In this document: piece by piece, positions 11,401 through 19,518 of the stretch | Layout: each line of letters opens with the position of its first letter | How positions within the stretch are numbered: position 1 is the first letter of the stretch | Assembly (NCBI GenBank): GCA_027625915.1 | Contig: JANTQA010000008.1 | Span: forward strand, 9,408,501-9,472,500 | Origin: Anaeramoeba flamelloides | Taxonomy: Eukaryota > Metamonada > Anaeramoebidae | Length of the DNA: 64,000 bases | Direction: 5' to 3' | Notes under the pieces: model-generated | The model's input: the letters and a program-made list of their open reading frames with translations, nothing else | Told to the model about the DNA's origin: nothing | Databases searched by the model: none | Made by a program: the position numbers and the translations under genes

Positions 11401-11448
11401 AGTTCCATTTCAAAAAGATTCAGTTCAGTTAGAACCGAAGGAAGATAA
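2083..11448 (+). CDS. SARAF-like (TMEM66) protein with three luminal domains, 3 exons
   Basis: SARAF is an ER membrane protein that dampens store-operated calcium entry through STIM. The model joins exons 2083-2469, 6697-7065 and 10813-11448, all phase 0, giving about 463 aa. Residues 1-22 look like a signal peptide (MPHLIYFILFFFLSSNF). Repeat 1 has ASRRSSP, C..GC, WEC, VSCEGF and GSCG. Repeat 2 has NSRR, GGNFGC, WECN, VLCEGY and GSC. Repeat 3 has DWVCE, ILCEGY and KSC but lacks the first Cys pair. A membrane segment (GFGILIIIALIGMVFCCL, about 397-415) is followed by a 48-residue basic Ser/Lys tail. Known SARAF proteins have one such domain, so triplication is unusual. Exon 1 alone has the signal and exon 3 alone has the anchor, which supports one gene. 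The joins are inferred; the intron 1 donor is GTTTGA. Start chosen at the first ATG (2083). Confidence 0.8.
2671..2835. mobile_element. CTGG-family MITE inside family F
   Basis: Starts TA|CTGGTATTTGAATTCTAAAT and ends GAATTCAAATACCA, where the foldback element FB1 begins. About 165 bp, non-coding. Confidence 0.7.
2834..3249. mobile_element. Foldback element FB1, long inverted-repeat arms
   Basis: Two arms of about 165 bp, from ACCACACATGTCCAAAAA to a segment with ATAATAGAATAAAAA, are near-perfect inverted copies around a loop of roughly 75 bp. The arms include GCGCCCCGACGGGAGAGG, GC-rich for this DNA. The arms would form a strong hairpin in DNA or in the SARAF pre-mRNA. The outer about 40 bp match FB2 at 8373-8771, while the inner arms do not. 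Confidence 0.85.
3888..4153. mobile_element. CTGG-like MITE, diverged longer copy
   Basis: Begins CTGTTGTTTGAATAATAAAT and ends with the mirror ..TTATAATACCAG followed by TA. About 265 bp, longer and more diverged than the 1307 copy. No coding capacity. Confidence 0.55.
4189..4809. mobile_element. Family R element with about 120 bp terminal inverted repeats
   Basis: Near-perfect inverted repeats of about 120 bp bound a roughly 380 bp core. Shared blocks include AATAGCAGTTCATTATTTAA, CCTATGGGTATTAGAGAAG and ATCCGGGACAAGATTTTTAA. Related copies, more diverged, lie at about 52443-52965 and 56928-57436, with a fragment at 25640-25735. A 71-codon frame inside is not conserved between copies, so I do not call it a gene. 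Confidence 0.8.
5316..6390. mobile_element. Family L element, copy 1, carrying hairpin cluster 1
   Basis: The left part (CACTAGTATGAAAAAATAAA ... CCTGATGATAAATATT) and right part (CAAATAATTC ... TCATGATAGT) align with the uninterrupted copy at 37640-38350. Hairpin cluster 1 sits between them. Confidence 0.65.
5683..6025. repeat. Hairpin-module cluster 1
   Basis: Opens with GGGTGTCCGTAGAGTGCCGT then AAGTGCCTAGC. It contains three palindromes in series: one with AGCTTTTTTTTAATTTAAG, one with TTTTCCAGAATTCAAAAGAA, and one with AGGTTTTTTTTAATTTAAG closing in AAAAAAAACCTAACG. A partial fourth type (GAGTTTTCTGTTTTATTTGG) is unpaired. No coding capacity. Confidence 0.8.
6697..7065 (+). CDS. SARAF-like gene, exon 2 (luminal domain 2)
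   Basis: 123 codons, phase 0 at both ends, bounded by TCTTAG and GTAAAC. It has neither a signal peptide nor a membrane segment, so it makes sense only as an internal exon. Its length and phase match exon 1 closely, as expected from exon duplication. Confidence 0.78.
8373..8771. mobile_element. Foldback element FB2
   Basis: Arms of about 125 bp (ACCACACATGTGCAAAAATG ... GGTATAGCC..TCAGGAAAC...ATATATTTGATG) are inverted around a loop of roughly 130 bp. The terminal about 40 bp match FB1; the inner arms are different sequence. Confidence 0.8.
8815..9665. mobile_element. Family Q element, copy 2, split by family A
   Basis: The left part (GAATTTTTGCACGAGTCGCT, poly-T, TTCAGGTATTTCTTTTATGA) and right part (GATTCTTAAA..CATTTTTAGC) match family Q at 34046-34625 in reverse orientation. 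A complete family A element (about 8965-9575) interrupts it. Confidence 0.6.
8965..9575. mobile_element. Family A element, copy 1
   Basis: About 610 bp with ends TTTCAAAAATTGTGACTAAC and GTGAGTCGAAATTTTTGAAA (inverted repeats). Internal marks are a (TA)n run, AAAAGACATTACATAGTC and AAAAAATGATTCTGATTC. Copies lie at 20490, 31748 and 44408. Non-coding. Confidence 0.7.
9716..10140 (-). mobile_element. LINE 3' end, C-terminal zinc-knuckle of the ORF2-type protein
   Basis: The - strand frame (10164-9736) encodes a segment with CPLC, then HFLWICPFYEKDG. This C-x2-C...H-x4-C pattern with HFLW.CP is typical of the zinc-binding tail (zf-RVT) after reverse transcriptase in non-LTR retrotransposons. 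The frame ends in TAA near the element 3' end (TGTAAATTATACTCTAGTTG on the + strand). The RT core is absent, so this is a 5'-truncated or interrupted copy. A related tail remnant is at 12205-12330. Confidence 0.6.
10142..10413. repeat. Hairpin-module cluster 2
   Basis: The cleanest cluster. Border GGAGTGTCTTCAAGTGCCGT is followed by three palindromes. The first (10169-10250) is AGGTTTTCTTGAGGTTTTCT...GAAAACCTAACG. The second (10252-10330) has GCTTTTTTTTAATTTAAA...AAAAAAAAGCTAACG. The third (10332-10408) is AGGTTTTCCAGAATTC...GGAAAACCTAACG. The outer end is GACACTTCC, the mirror of GGA(A)GTGTC at the start. Confidence 0.85.
10414..10657 (-). mobile_element. Possible upstream piece of the same LINE
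   Basis: An 84-codon - strand frame (with WIGSYPGLQILQ, NPNNGLAILSSI) lies on the other side of hairpin cluster 2 from the zinc-knuckle fragment, in the same orientation. I do not recognise a domain. Adjacency and strand are the only evidence that it belongs to the LINE. Confidence 0.35.
10813..11448 (+). CDS. SARAF-like gene, exon 3 (luminal domain 3, membrane anchor, tail)
   Basis: 211 codons plus TAA, starting in phase 0 right after AAATAG with NGISYLPTIDSISF. The third luminal repeat lacks the first Cys pair present in repeats 1 and 2. The transmembrane segment is encoded at about 11245-11300, followed by a short Ser/Lys-rich cytosolic tail. Confidence 0.8.
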   Translation, partial: NGISYLPTIDSISFYSGEETIPVRLEPTYQMTIRNEISPAIIPTQVNCYNVDKSDNIINDWVCEHNGDGNYIISSPEILCEGYNSRNDPFIKRKSCSIVYDLLPFSDYSGPNMDYYQYNHEHRYDDAYDTKAWKREAGPVKIGKGFGILIIIALIGMVFCCLRPKTNNPRKTYTSVQKNNNKANSVSFGQTSRKKESSISKRFSSVRTEGR

Positions 11449-12204
11449 ATATTAATATTAATTTTAATGTTCTGTTTTTTTTTTTTTTTTTTTACTCGTA
11501 TTCCTCCAACGTATAAGAAAATAATAAGCACAATCAATTAAAAATTGAAAATTTTTTTTTTTTTATTTTTTAATACAAACCGGGATCGAAAATGTCTCTC
11601 TTTTTTTTTTCTTGATTTATAAAAAAACATTTCTTGTGAATTTAAAAACAAAATAATTTGTATTTCGAACTTGTAAAACAAAAAAATCAATTTGACAATT
11701 TGATCTAATTGTTTTACTTTCACCTTCAGAATAAAAAAAAAAAATTTGTTAAATAATTTTAAATTTAACAATAATTTTTTTGAAATTCTATATATGTCTT
11801 AACATACGTGACTAATGTGTTTTCTGAAATAAAATTCAACTGTAAATAATCATTTAAATTCTATTAAAATGTAGTTTTATTTAAAAAAATATTTTGTTCA
11901 TTATTTGGGCTCTTCAAAACCTTCAGATTGATAACTTAGTAACTGAAAAATACAATAAAACTTTTTTCATCGTTTTATTGATGAATTTCTTCAAATTGAA
12001 CAGAAGAAGTTTGAATAAAAGTCAGCAATTTTTAGGAAATATCATCTAAAATTCTCTTTATTAATGTGCTTATTCGTAAATAAGATAATAACAAATTAAG
12101 TGAAATATTGTTACAAAAAAATAAACACATATTGTATTGATTTCAAAATGTGTTCATAAAAATATTTCTAAAAAAGGGAAAAAAAAATTAAACTTTTTTA
12201 AATT
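11449..12204. other. AT-rich intergenic stretch
   Basis: Poly-T and poly-A runs, with no gene or repeat recognised. Confidence 0.4.
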
Positions 12205-12330
12205 TATTGATTGAAGAAGTGTAAATTACACTCTAAATGTCCTTTTACATAAATTACTAAAAGGTAAATTATTATTAAAATCATATATTTCATTATTATT
12301 CAAATGAAAGACAAAATCATTTTTTTTTAA
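12205..12330 (-). mobile_element. LINE 3' tail remnant
   Basis: Aligns with 9716-9850: TTGAAGAAGTGTAAATTA followed by CACTCTA, then diverged sequence around TAAATTACTAAAAG and a shared AAATCATA. Only the extreme 3' end is kept. A shorter trace is at about 43183-43210. Confidence 0.55.
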
Positions 12331-12944
12331 ATTTAAATAGTAAATGAAAAAAAATTGAAAAGAAAAAAGGAAAAAAGAAAACGAAAAGAAAAAAGAAAAA
12401 AAAAAGGGTTTTAAAAATATTTTATCTGAAGAAATTAGTAAAAAAAACAAAAAAAAAAACAAACAATGCAATCTTTAATTAAGAAAGCACAATAAAAAAT
12501 AGTCGCAATAATTGTGGGTAATTTAATACATTTTGAAAATTGATCATGAATGCTCATTTGGGGGTAATTGTTTAATTGTTTTAATTTCTTTTTTTCAATC
12601 TGATTTGCTTTAATTCTTTGGATATTTTTTTCATTTTATCTTTATTTTTTTAAAAAACTTCTAGAAATCAAGATCATTATCATTTTTGGTTTATTGCCCA
12701 GTTCTTTGATTGTTTAAAATAATCTTAATGAGAAAAAAAAAAAGAAAGAAACACTGCTTTTCATATGAAACACTTTGCAAAAATGAAAAAATAAATTTTA
12801 AAATTTCTAGGTATACTAAAATTTTCAATAATTAACTTTTTGTTCCTGTTAATAAAATTTATTTATCATCTAATCAACATTCCAGAATTATTGAATCTTG
12901 AGGCTATTTGTATTTATTGTTAGTAATAGTGTTAATAAACTTTT

Positions 12945-13735
12945 TTTTCAGTCAAAGGTAATAAAAAAAACTACATTTTTTTTTAATTGTTTATGGCCAT
13001 AATTGAATTATGACATAATGCCCTTGTATGGAAGCTGTTATTTAAAAAGAATTTTTGTACTCAAATATCAATTATTTTATATAATTGACCTTTGAAGAAA
13101 AAATAAGAAATAAGCAGAATAATACATATTAAAGAATTTTTGATATCCATCTTGAAAGAAAACTAATTAATCAATGAATTTTCTTTAAAAAATATAAAAA
13201 CTCATATTCTTATGACATCAGAGAGAAAAACAAGAATGTTCGTTTTGATCTTGTACTGGTATTTGAATAATAAATAGGAAACAATTTTTACTTCAATTTA
13301 CAGACTTTTATTTTTGAAATCAAGTCCCCAAATGAAGTAGGTTAAGATATGTGGTCTCTATTTGAAAAGGGGAATGAAAATGAAGTGAATTTTTTTCACA
13401 ATTATTATTTAAATACCATATTTAAAGATCGAATAAAATTCCAAGAGAAATAGATATGATTTCTCAACAATCATTTTCATAGTTTCAATAACCTTGGAAT
13501 AACATGTTTTAACCAAGTAATTATGGCTTTTGATCTTTTAATAAAAAAATTGTTTGCCACTAAATTAGGTTATAAAAAAAAATCTAATTTAGTAAAAAAC
13601 AACAAAAATGTGAAAAAATAATTTCAATTTCGAAAATTTCCAAAATAATTTTTTTCTTTTAAAATCAATGCAAACCCTTTAAACATATGTATTTCACCCA
13701 TTACAACTGGGAACTTTGACGGTTAAATAGTTTAG
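12945..13735. mobile_element. Family E element, copy 1, with CTGG MITE inside
   Basis: Shares ATATCAATTATTTTAT, AAATAAGAAATAAGCAGAAT and TGTTCGTTTTGATCTT with copies at 35035, 52975 and 59883 (reverse). Ends resemble AGTCAAAGG and its mirror. Non-coding. Confidence 0.6.
13254..13421. mobile_element. CTGG-family MITE inside family E copy 1
   Basis: Begins TA|CTGGTATTTGAATAATAAAT and ends ATTATTTAAATACCA|TA. It sits in the same position of family E as the MITE at 35256. The copies at 53.2 kb and 60.2 kb lack it. Confidence 0.75.
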
Positions 13736-13937
13736 TACTACAATATTAAAAAGTCAAAAGTTGAGAAAAAAGTATTATCTTGTGATCAAAGGTTTAAATT
13801 GCATGAAAAATAAAAATTAGTTGAATTTTAATAGGAGATATTTACTTGATTAGATAATAACCAATATTTTTGAAAACACTCTCAGAATATAAAAAACAAA
13901 AATTTAATTACAAGAAAATTTCCCTAGTTATTAATAG

Positions 13938-14995
13938 GCTGTGATCTAGTTTTTCGATGATGTCAAAGAATTACGAACAATCTAAGATTTTACTCTATTA
14001 TTTTAAATTCTGAAAAACCTAACGAAAGTTTTAGTCAAATGCCGTGAAGTGTATAAGTTTTTTTAAAATTAAAATAAACCAAATAATTTTGAAATTTTCT
14101 ATGTATATCAAAAATTAAAAAACCTAAAGATACTTTCCTCGGTTTTCCAGAAGATAAAAGAATTGAGATAAATTTTTGATTGAATTCTATTTTTTATTAA
14201 TTCTGGAAAACCTAAAAAAGGTATCAGCCAAGCGCCTAGATTTTATGAGGTACAAAAGAATAGAAGAAAATTAAATAATTTATTCAATCCTTTTAAATTC
14301 TGGAAAACCAAACGATGGTTTTATTTTACTTTTTGGAATAAACTGAACTTTTCTTTAATTTTAGCTTTATTTCAAAAATTAAAAAAAACTAATAGAAGTG
14401 TTCGTAAAGTGCATATGTTATCTTGGGGTTTTCTGTTTTATTATTTAAGTGTTCTAGGTTTTTTTTTGAAGTTTTCTATTTTTTTTTTGAATTTTTCTAT
14501 TTTATTTGTGAATTATTCTAGGTTTTTTTGAGGTTTTCTATTTTATTTGGATCATCAATTGATTTTCGTTGGGTTTTTTTTACTTTTTGTAATAAACAGA
14601 ATATTATTAAAATTTTCTGTTTCTTTCAAAAAGTAAAAAAAAACCTAGAAAACTTCACAAATAAATAGAAAACAAAAAAAAAACCTAACTAAAATCTATT
14701 GATTTTCTAAATAAATAGATAACTGAAAAAAACCTTTCGAAAATTAATTGATTATAAAATAGAAAAATTAAAAAAACCTAACTAAAATTTACCGATTTTC
14801 CAAATAAATAGAAAACTCAATAAAATATAACAGTGGATTTTTTTACTTTTTAAAATAAACTGAAATTTTAATAAATTTTCTGTTTATTTCAAAATTTTAA
14901 TAAAAAAATAACGGAAGTGTGCTAGGTTTCCCAGAATTCAAAAGAATAAAGTAAAATAATATAGATTTTATTCTATTCTTTTATATTCTGGATTA
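13938..14995. repeat. Hairpin-module cluster 3, largest, with nested palindromes
   Basis: About 1 kb of palindromes of the three standard types, several nested. One outer arm runs near 14450-14560 (GTTCTAGGTTTTTTT, GAATTATTCTAGG) with mirrors near 14640-14700 (CCTAGAAAACTTCACAAAT). Inside is a hairpin with TTTTACTTTTTGTAATAAAC. Single units with CCAGAA..AAAAGAAT occur near 14140, 14250 and 14930. More diverged than clusters 2 and 8. Confidence 0.75.
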
Positions 14996-15829
14996 CTTCT
15001 TACTAAAAATCAAAAAAAAAATATTTTTTTGAGTTTAAAACAAAAAATAATTCTTCAGTAGTTCAAATAATTAGTTCCCTATTTTAAAGATATTTATCAG
15101 ATTAAAAATACTTTTGAAATATAATAAAAATGACACCTTGACTAAAATAAAAAATTTTTCAAATTTTTTACTATTATTAAGAAAAAATCTATCAATAAAA
15201 TTAGATTTTTCAAATTTAATTTTAAAAAATATCTTTAAAAATATTTTTTGATCAAAGATCTTTTATTTAAAAATATAGTTGATTGTATTTGGTGTAAAGT
15301 TATTAAATAGTTAAAAGGTATCAAATTTATAATTTTTTTCTGGAACGGTTATTGCTTGAACGTGAGGTCTAAGATTTCTTACTTCTTCAAAAATATTTTT
15401 TAAAAAAATAATTTGAAAATATGTTGGATTTTGATCCTAACTCTATTTCAAAATTATTGGCCCATTACCATTCAAATTTTGAAAATAAATATCTTTATAA
15501 ATTGAGGTTATCGATTTTAATGAAAAAATTTGAGATTTTAATATTCAGTTCTATATACTAGAAATATTTGATTTTCTTCTAAATTTAAAATTAAAAAAAA
15601 ATAAAAAAAAATAAAAAAAAAATTGGAGATTTATTGTGAATTTATATATATATATAAGAAAATGAGAATAAGTACCGAATATTTCAATTTCGTAAATTAA
15701 TTTTGGAAAATTGACATATAAAATTTAGTAAGGTAAAATAGTAATCATTTTTCCTACTTTATTTTAAATTTCATTATACTTTAGAGATTATATTCACCAT
15801 AAATTCTTCTAAAATTTAAGAATGTTGTA

Positions 15830-16500
15830 ATTAGGTTTTAAATTATATCAATACTCCTAGATAGTTAAATGGCTTCAAAATCTATTCTAAATATTATGAA
15901 TATTATTTCACAACAAATTATTACATTTTTTACGAATTATCACTTTTAAAAAATTTCCAAAATGAAATTTTGTTTTAAATCCTTTTAGCAAATCTAAAAA
16001 TAGAAATCTCAAAATAATAGTACAACGTAATTTAATAATTCATATTTAGAACTTCTAAAAGTAACTATTTTTATATTTTTTAATTTCAAAGATTAATCCA
16101 ATAATCATAAACATTAAAACCCAAAAGAATGGTTAGTTTTGTTTACTATTTATAAAGCTAATTGTAAATCAATAAATCACAAATATTTCGGAAATAATTT
16201 TTCAAAAGAATCTATTCGTTAATTATTTAAATTTTAAAAAAAATTGAATTTTTTACTAACTTATCTACCTTTCGCCATAAATTTATGAAGTATTTTTTTG
16301 CAACTTTGAAGTCTAGTTGTGAACTGAAACCTTTAAATTTCATGCGAAATGTAGATTTTTTTTCCTCAAATTCTTTCGTTTTTTACTTATACACAAACCA
16401 TTTTTTAATTGATGAGATCAACAAATATCACTACTTGACTAATCGATTTTTTAGAAGCATTGAACCCTTGGCGAAAAAATGTGGTTTACACTCAATAACA
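15830..16500. repeat. Family K element, copy 1
   Basis: Aligns with 27950-28530: TTTAGAACTTCTAAAAGTAA, AGATTAATCCAATAATCAT and TTGACTAATCGATTTTTTAG. The 99-codon frame at 16285 lies in this repeat and is not kept open in the other copy, so it is not called as a gene. Confidence 0.6.
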
Positions 16501-16544
16501 AAATATTTTAATCTTAGACTTCCCCTTAGTAAGCTCAAATCGCT

Positions 16545-17020
16545 TAAAAAATTTCAATTCACTCTGAAGGACTATCTTCAATAAAGTCACCACGGTGGGC
16601 ACAATACGAGCCAGGAAACTGATGAGTGAAATATCTCTTTATCTCTTGAGATGAAGAAGAACAATAAAATTTCGAATCATTTTAGCAATTAGAAATAATT
16701 AAGAGCAGACACTTGATTGTAAATTGGGAGTATTTACCGCCACCCAATCATTTTTCTTCTTCGAAGAAGGTATTGTCTCGATCCGATTCAAAAGATCGAA
16801 AAAAATCCAGTTATAATAACAATGGTTGAGTTGTGGTTTCAATTACGTCCTTATTTTCAAAATCAGATGTAAAAAAAATTTGGTAAAATTGCAAATTTTG
16901 TTGTTCTTCTTCATCTCAAGAGATAAAGAGATATTTCACTCATCAGTTTCCTGGCTCATATTGTGCCCACCGTGGTGACTTTATTGAAGATAGTCCTTCA
17001 GAGTGAATTGAAATTTTTTA
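16545..17020. mobile_element. Foldback element FB3, young
   Basis: Arms of about 125 bp (TTTCAATTCACTCTGAAGGA ... CTTGAGATGAAGAAGAACAA) are inverted with almost no mismatch around a core of about 225 bp. The core includes CTTCTTCGAAGAAG and GATCCGATTC. It is clearly more GC-rich than its surroundings. I see no open frame, and no other copy in the window. Confidence 0.85.
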
Positions 17021-17824
17021 TTACAATCTTGTCTTAAAAGTATCCGTTTGAAAATCAGATTTTCTTGACTCTTAGTTTCTTGGCATAAATTAAATCTTTT
17101 GTTATTCAAGATTGGTCTGTTTTGTCTTTTTTCGAATAGATATTTTTGACAAACGTTGGAAGTAATCTAATTCATCTGAGTTTTTCTTGAGAACAAAAAT
17201 ATTACTATTCTTTCTTTCACTTTTGAAACAAAGACCTCGACACTCAAAAAAAACACAAACCAGTTGAAAACTTTCAAAAGATTTTAAACAATTCCAGGTT
17301 TTTTTTTTTTACTATTTTAAAAAAACCAAAATTATGAAAATCTTTTCTTTTCAAAAAACTTTAAAGATTTTTTTTTCTTCTCAAAAATGTCTTTTGAGAG
17401 TTTTGAGAAAAAAAATTCAAAGTCAAACACAACTCAATCCAGGTAAATTCTCAAACAAGAGTCTGAAACGATTTGATGTACAAAGTAATTTTCTTAAAGT
17501 AAGTATCCTCTTCAAAAACAGACAAGGAATTTTTCACATTTTGAATGGGTACAAAGTAATAAAAAAATCTCTTCTTTCAAAGTAAATTTTTTCTTGCTAT
17601 GAAAGTAAAAAAATATGTTCCAAAGTTAATCACCAAATAAATTATTTGCCAAAAAAAAAAAAGAAAACAGAAAGAAGAAAACAAACAGATTTGTACTTTT
17701 TTTAGGAAGGAAGAATCGAAACTGAAAAAAAAAAGATTTGATGACTAGTACTGCTTTTCGACCTTGTTTCAAAACGACAAGCTTGTAAATCATTTTTTCT
17801 CGAATTTAGTATAATTAGTTCTCC
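17021..17824. other. Upstream region of the importin alpha gene
   Basis: AT-rich. An 83-codon basic frame (17334-17585) resembles no known domain; I looked here for an IBB exon and did not find one. Confidence 0.4.
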
Positions 17825-17938
17825 AAAAAAATTAAAACATTAAACACAGACTTAACGAATTACACATGAGCCAAGCCGACGAAAAAAATTAAAACATTAA
17901 ACACAGACTTAACGAATTACACATGAGCCAAGCCGACG
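17825..17938 (+). repeat. 57 bp perfect tandem duplication across the start codon, creating a uORF
   Basis: Two identical 57 bp units (17825-17881 and 17882-17938) each carry AATTACACATGAGCCAAGCC. The upstream ATG (17866) gives an 8-codon peptide, MSQADEKN, ending at TAA (17890-17892). The downstream ATG (17923) starts the long frame. The duplication is either very recent or an assembly error. Confidence 0.9.
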
Positions 17939-19518
17939 AACCAGACTATTCAATTGAAAATTTGATTTATTCCTTGGATCACATTGTCTTGGGAGGTGAT
18001 CACAAGGAGCAACTGAACGAAATTGACAGACTAAGCAGTACCCAGCTCGTGTTAAAGCTGGACGAATGGGTTAAATTGGCGAATGGGAATGAATTAGCCG
18101 ATCTGTGCCAGGGTGTGACTGCTATTCGCAAGATCCTCTCAGTTGTGACCACACCGCCGATCGAGGAGGTGATTGCCACGGGTGTAATCCCCAGGCTCAT
18201 CGATCTGTTGTTCCACGAGAACACGCGTGTAGCGTTTGAAAGCGCGTGGGCGCTTACGAACATTGCGTCTGGAAATAGCAAGCAAACGAAGGTCTTGATC
18301 GAAAACGGCGCGATCACGTCCTTCATCTCGCTGCTGTCGTCTCCTTACATCGAGATTGTCGACCTGGCGGTGTGGGCGCTCGGTAACATTGCCGGCGACG
18401 GCCCTGATCTGAGGGACTTGGTTATCAAAGGCGGCGTGATCGATCCGCTGGTCAAATTGCTCTTTTCTGTTATCAACCAGGGCAAGGGCGATCAAACAAA
18501 GGCCATGAGCCTCATGAAAAACACGGTCTTTGCGATCTCCAATCTCTTGAGGGGCACGCCCAAGCCCAATTACAATGACATTGTTGGCAGCATCGAGCCG
18601 CTGGGGAAGGTGCTCTCCTCGGAGATTGGGAACGACACTTCCGTCATCAGCGACATCTTTTGGGCGTTTTCCTACTTTACCGACATCAACGAGGATGCCA
18701 TCCAGCACGTCATCGATCTTGGGCTTGTCAAGAAGCTTATGATGGGCGCTAAATATTGCATCTCACAAAAAAACAACATGCCTCAGTATTCGACTGTTTT
18801 AGTTCCAAGCATCCGAACTCTGGGAAATATCGCTACTGGTACCGATTCGCAGACACAAGAAATCATTGACTGTGGCGTTTATTCTGTCGTGGGGCCTTTA
18901 TTAGTATCGGAAATTCTGTCGATCCGTAAGGAGGTGTGTTGGTTGCTCTCAAACATCGCTGCTGGTTCGATATCGCAAGTTAACAGCCTTCTCAAGTCAC
19001 AGATAGTACCTTACTTATTAAAGATGTTCAGAAACGAAAACTTTTTTGTCAAAAAGGAAATCGCATGGGTGCTCAGTAACATTTTGAGCACAGGCGGCAT
19101 CCCACACGTAAAGTACCTTTTGCAAATTGGCTTTTTACCTCTCTTCATTCAGGAATTATACAACCTCAGCGAAACTCATAAACAATACGGAAAGGTGCTT
19201 TTGGAAGGCTTAGAATCAATGTTTCATAGGCTTGGAAACAACTTTGAAGAAGTTCTTGATTACTTTGAACAGAATCATGGCGTGGAAGCTTTATCCAATA
19301 TTGCTGATTCTACTATTTTGGATGTGGATTTAAAAAAAAAGGCACATAATATTTTGTCCAATTACTACCAAATAGAAACAGAGACTGAGAACGAGAACCA
19401 GAACCAGAACGAGAACCAAAATGAGAACGAGAACCAGAACCAAAATGAGAATCAGAACCAGAACCAGAACCAAAATGAGAATGAGACTCAGAACAATAAC
19501 CAATCTTTTCAATTTTAA
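17923..19518 (+). CDS. Importin alpha (karyopherin alpha), armadillo-repeat adaptor
   Basis: Importin alpha carries classical NLS cargo into the nucleus together with importin beta. The 531 aa protein has a series of ARM repeats with the family's Trp/Asn NLS-binding ladder: WALTNIASG, WALGNIAGD, FAISNLLRG, RTLGNIATG, WLLSNIAAG, WVLSNILS. ARM1 starts near residue 65 with AIRKILS and PPIEEVIATGVIPRLIDLL. Residues 1-60 are acidic and show no arginine cluster, so the usual N-terminal IBB (autoinhibitory, importin beta-binding) domain is missing or on an unseen exon. The last 50 residues are a Glu/Asn/Gln repeat tail. Intronless. The central 18120-18740 segment is about half GC, against about a third at the 5' end. 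Start chosen at the second ATG, since the first copy hits a stop. Confidence 0.92.
   Translation: MSQADEPDYSIENLIYSLDHIVLGGDHKEQLNEIDRLSSTQLVLKLDEWVKLANGNELADLCQGVTAIRKILSVVTTPPIEEVIATGVIPRLIDLLFHENTRVAFESAWALTNIASGNSKQTKVLIENGAITSFISLLSSPYIEIVDLAVWALGNIAGDGPDLRDLVIKGGVIDPLVKLLFSVINQGKGDQTKAMSLMKNTVFAISNLLRGTPKPNYNDIVGSIEPLGKVLSSEIGNDTSVISDIFWAFSYFTDINEDAIQHVIDLGLVKKLMMGAKYCISQKNNMPQYSTVLVPSIRTLGNIATGTDSQTQEIIDCGVYSVVGPLLVSEILSIRKEVCWLLSNIAAGSISQVNSLLKSQIVPYLLKMFRNENFFVKKEIAWVLSNILSTGGIPHVKYLLQIGFLPLFIQELYNLSETHKQYGKVLLEGLESMFHRLGNNFEEVLDYFEQNHGVEALSNIADSTILDVDLKKKAHNILSNYYQIETETENENQNQNENQNENENQNQNENQNQNQNQNENETQNNNQSFQF

Larger units (their letters stand above)
12835..15345. mobile_element. 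Family L element, copy 2, heavily nested
   Basis: The left part matches 37640-37810 (ATCAACATTCCAGAATT, TTGAGGCTATTTGTATTT) and the right part matches 38030-38350 (ATAATTCTTCAGTAGT, TTAGTTCCCTATTTTAAAG). Between them lie family E (about 12945-13735), itself holding a CTGG MITE, then a middle L segment and the large hairpin cluster 3. Confidence 0.6.

Noticed and set aside
16285-16584. 99-codon frame on the + strand
   Set aside because: It lies in family K, whose other copy (27950-28530) does not keep the frame, and its end runs into the arm of foldback FB3.
17334-17585. Basic 83-codon frame considered as an IBB exon for importin alpha
   Set aside because: It does not fit the IBB pattern of clustered arginines, and no phase-correct donor/acceptor pair to 17923 is convincing.
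18139-18708. 189-codon frame antisense to importin alpha
   Set aside because: Shadow of the GC-rich ARM-repeat coding strand. It has no recognisable domain, and the sense strand has clear importin motifs.
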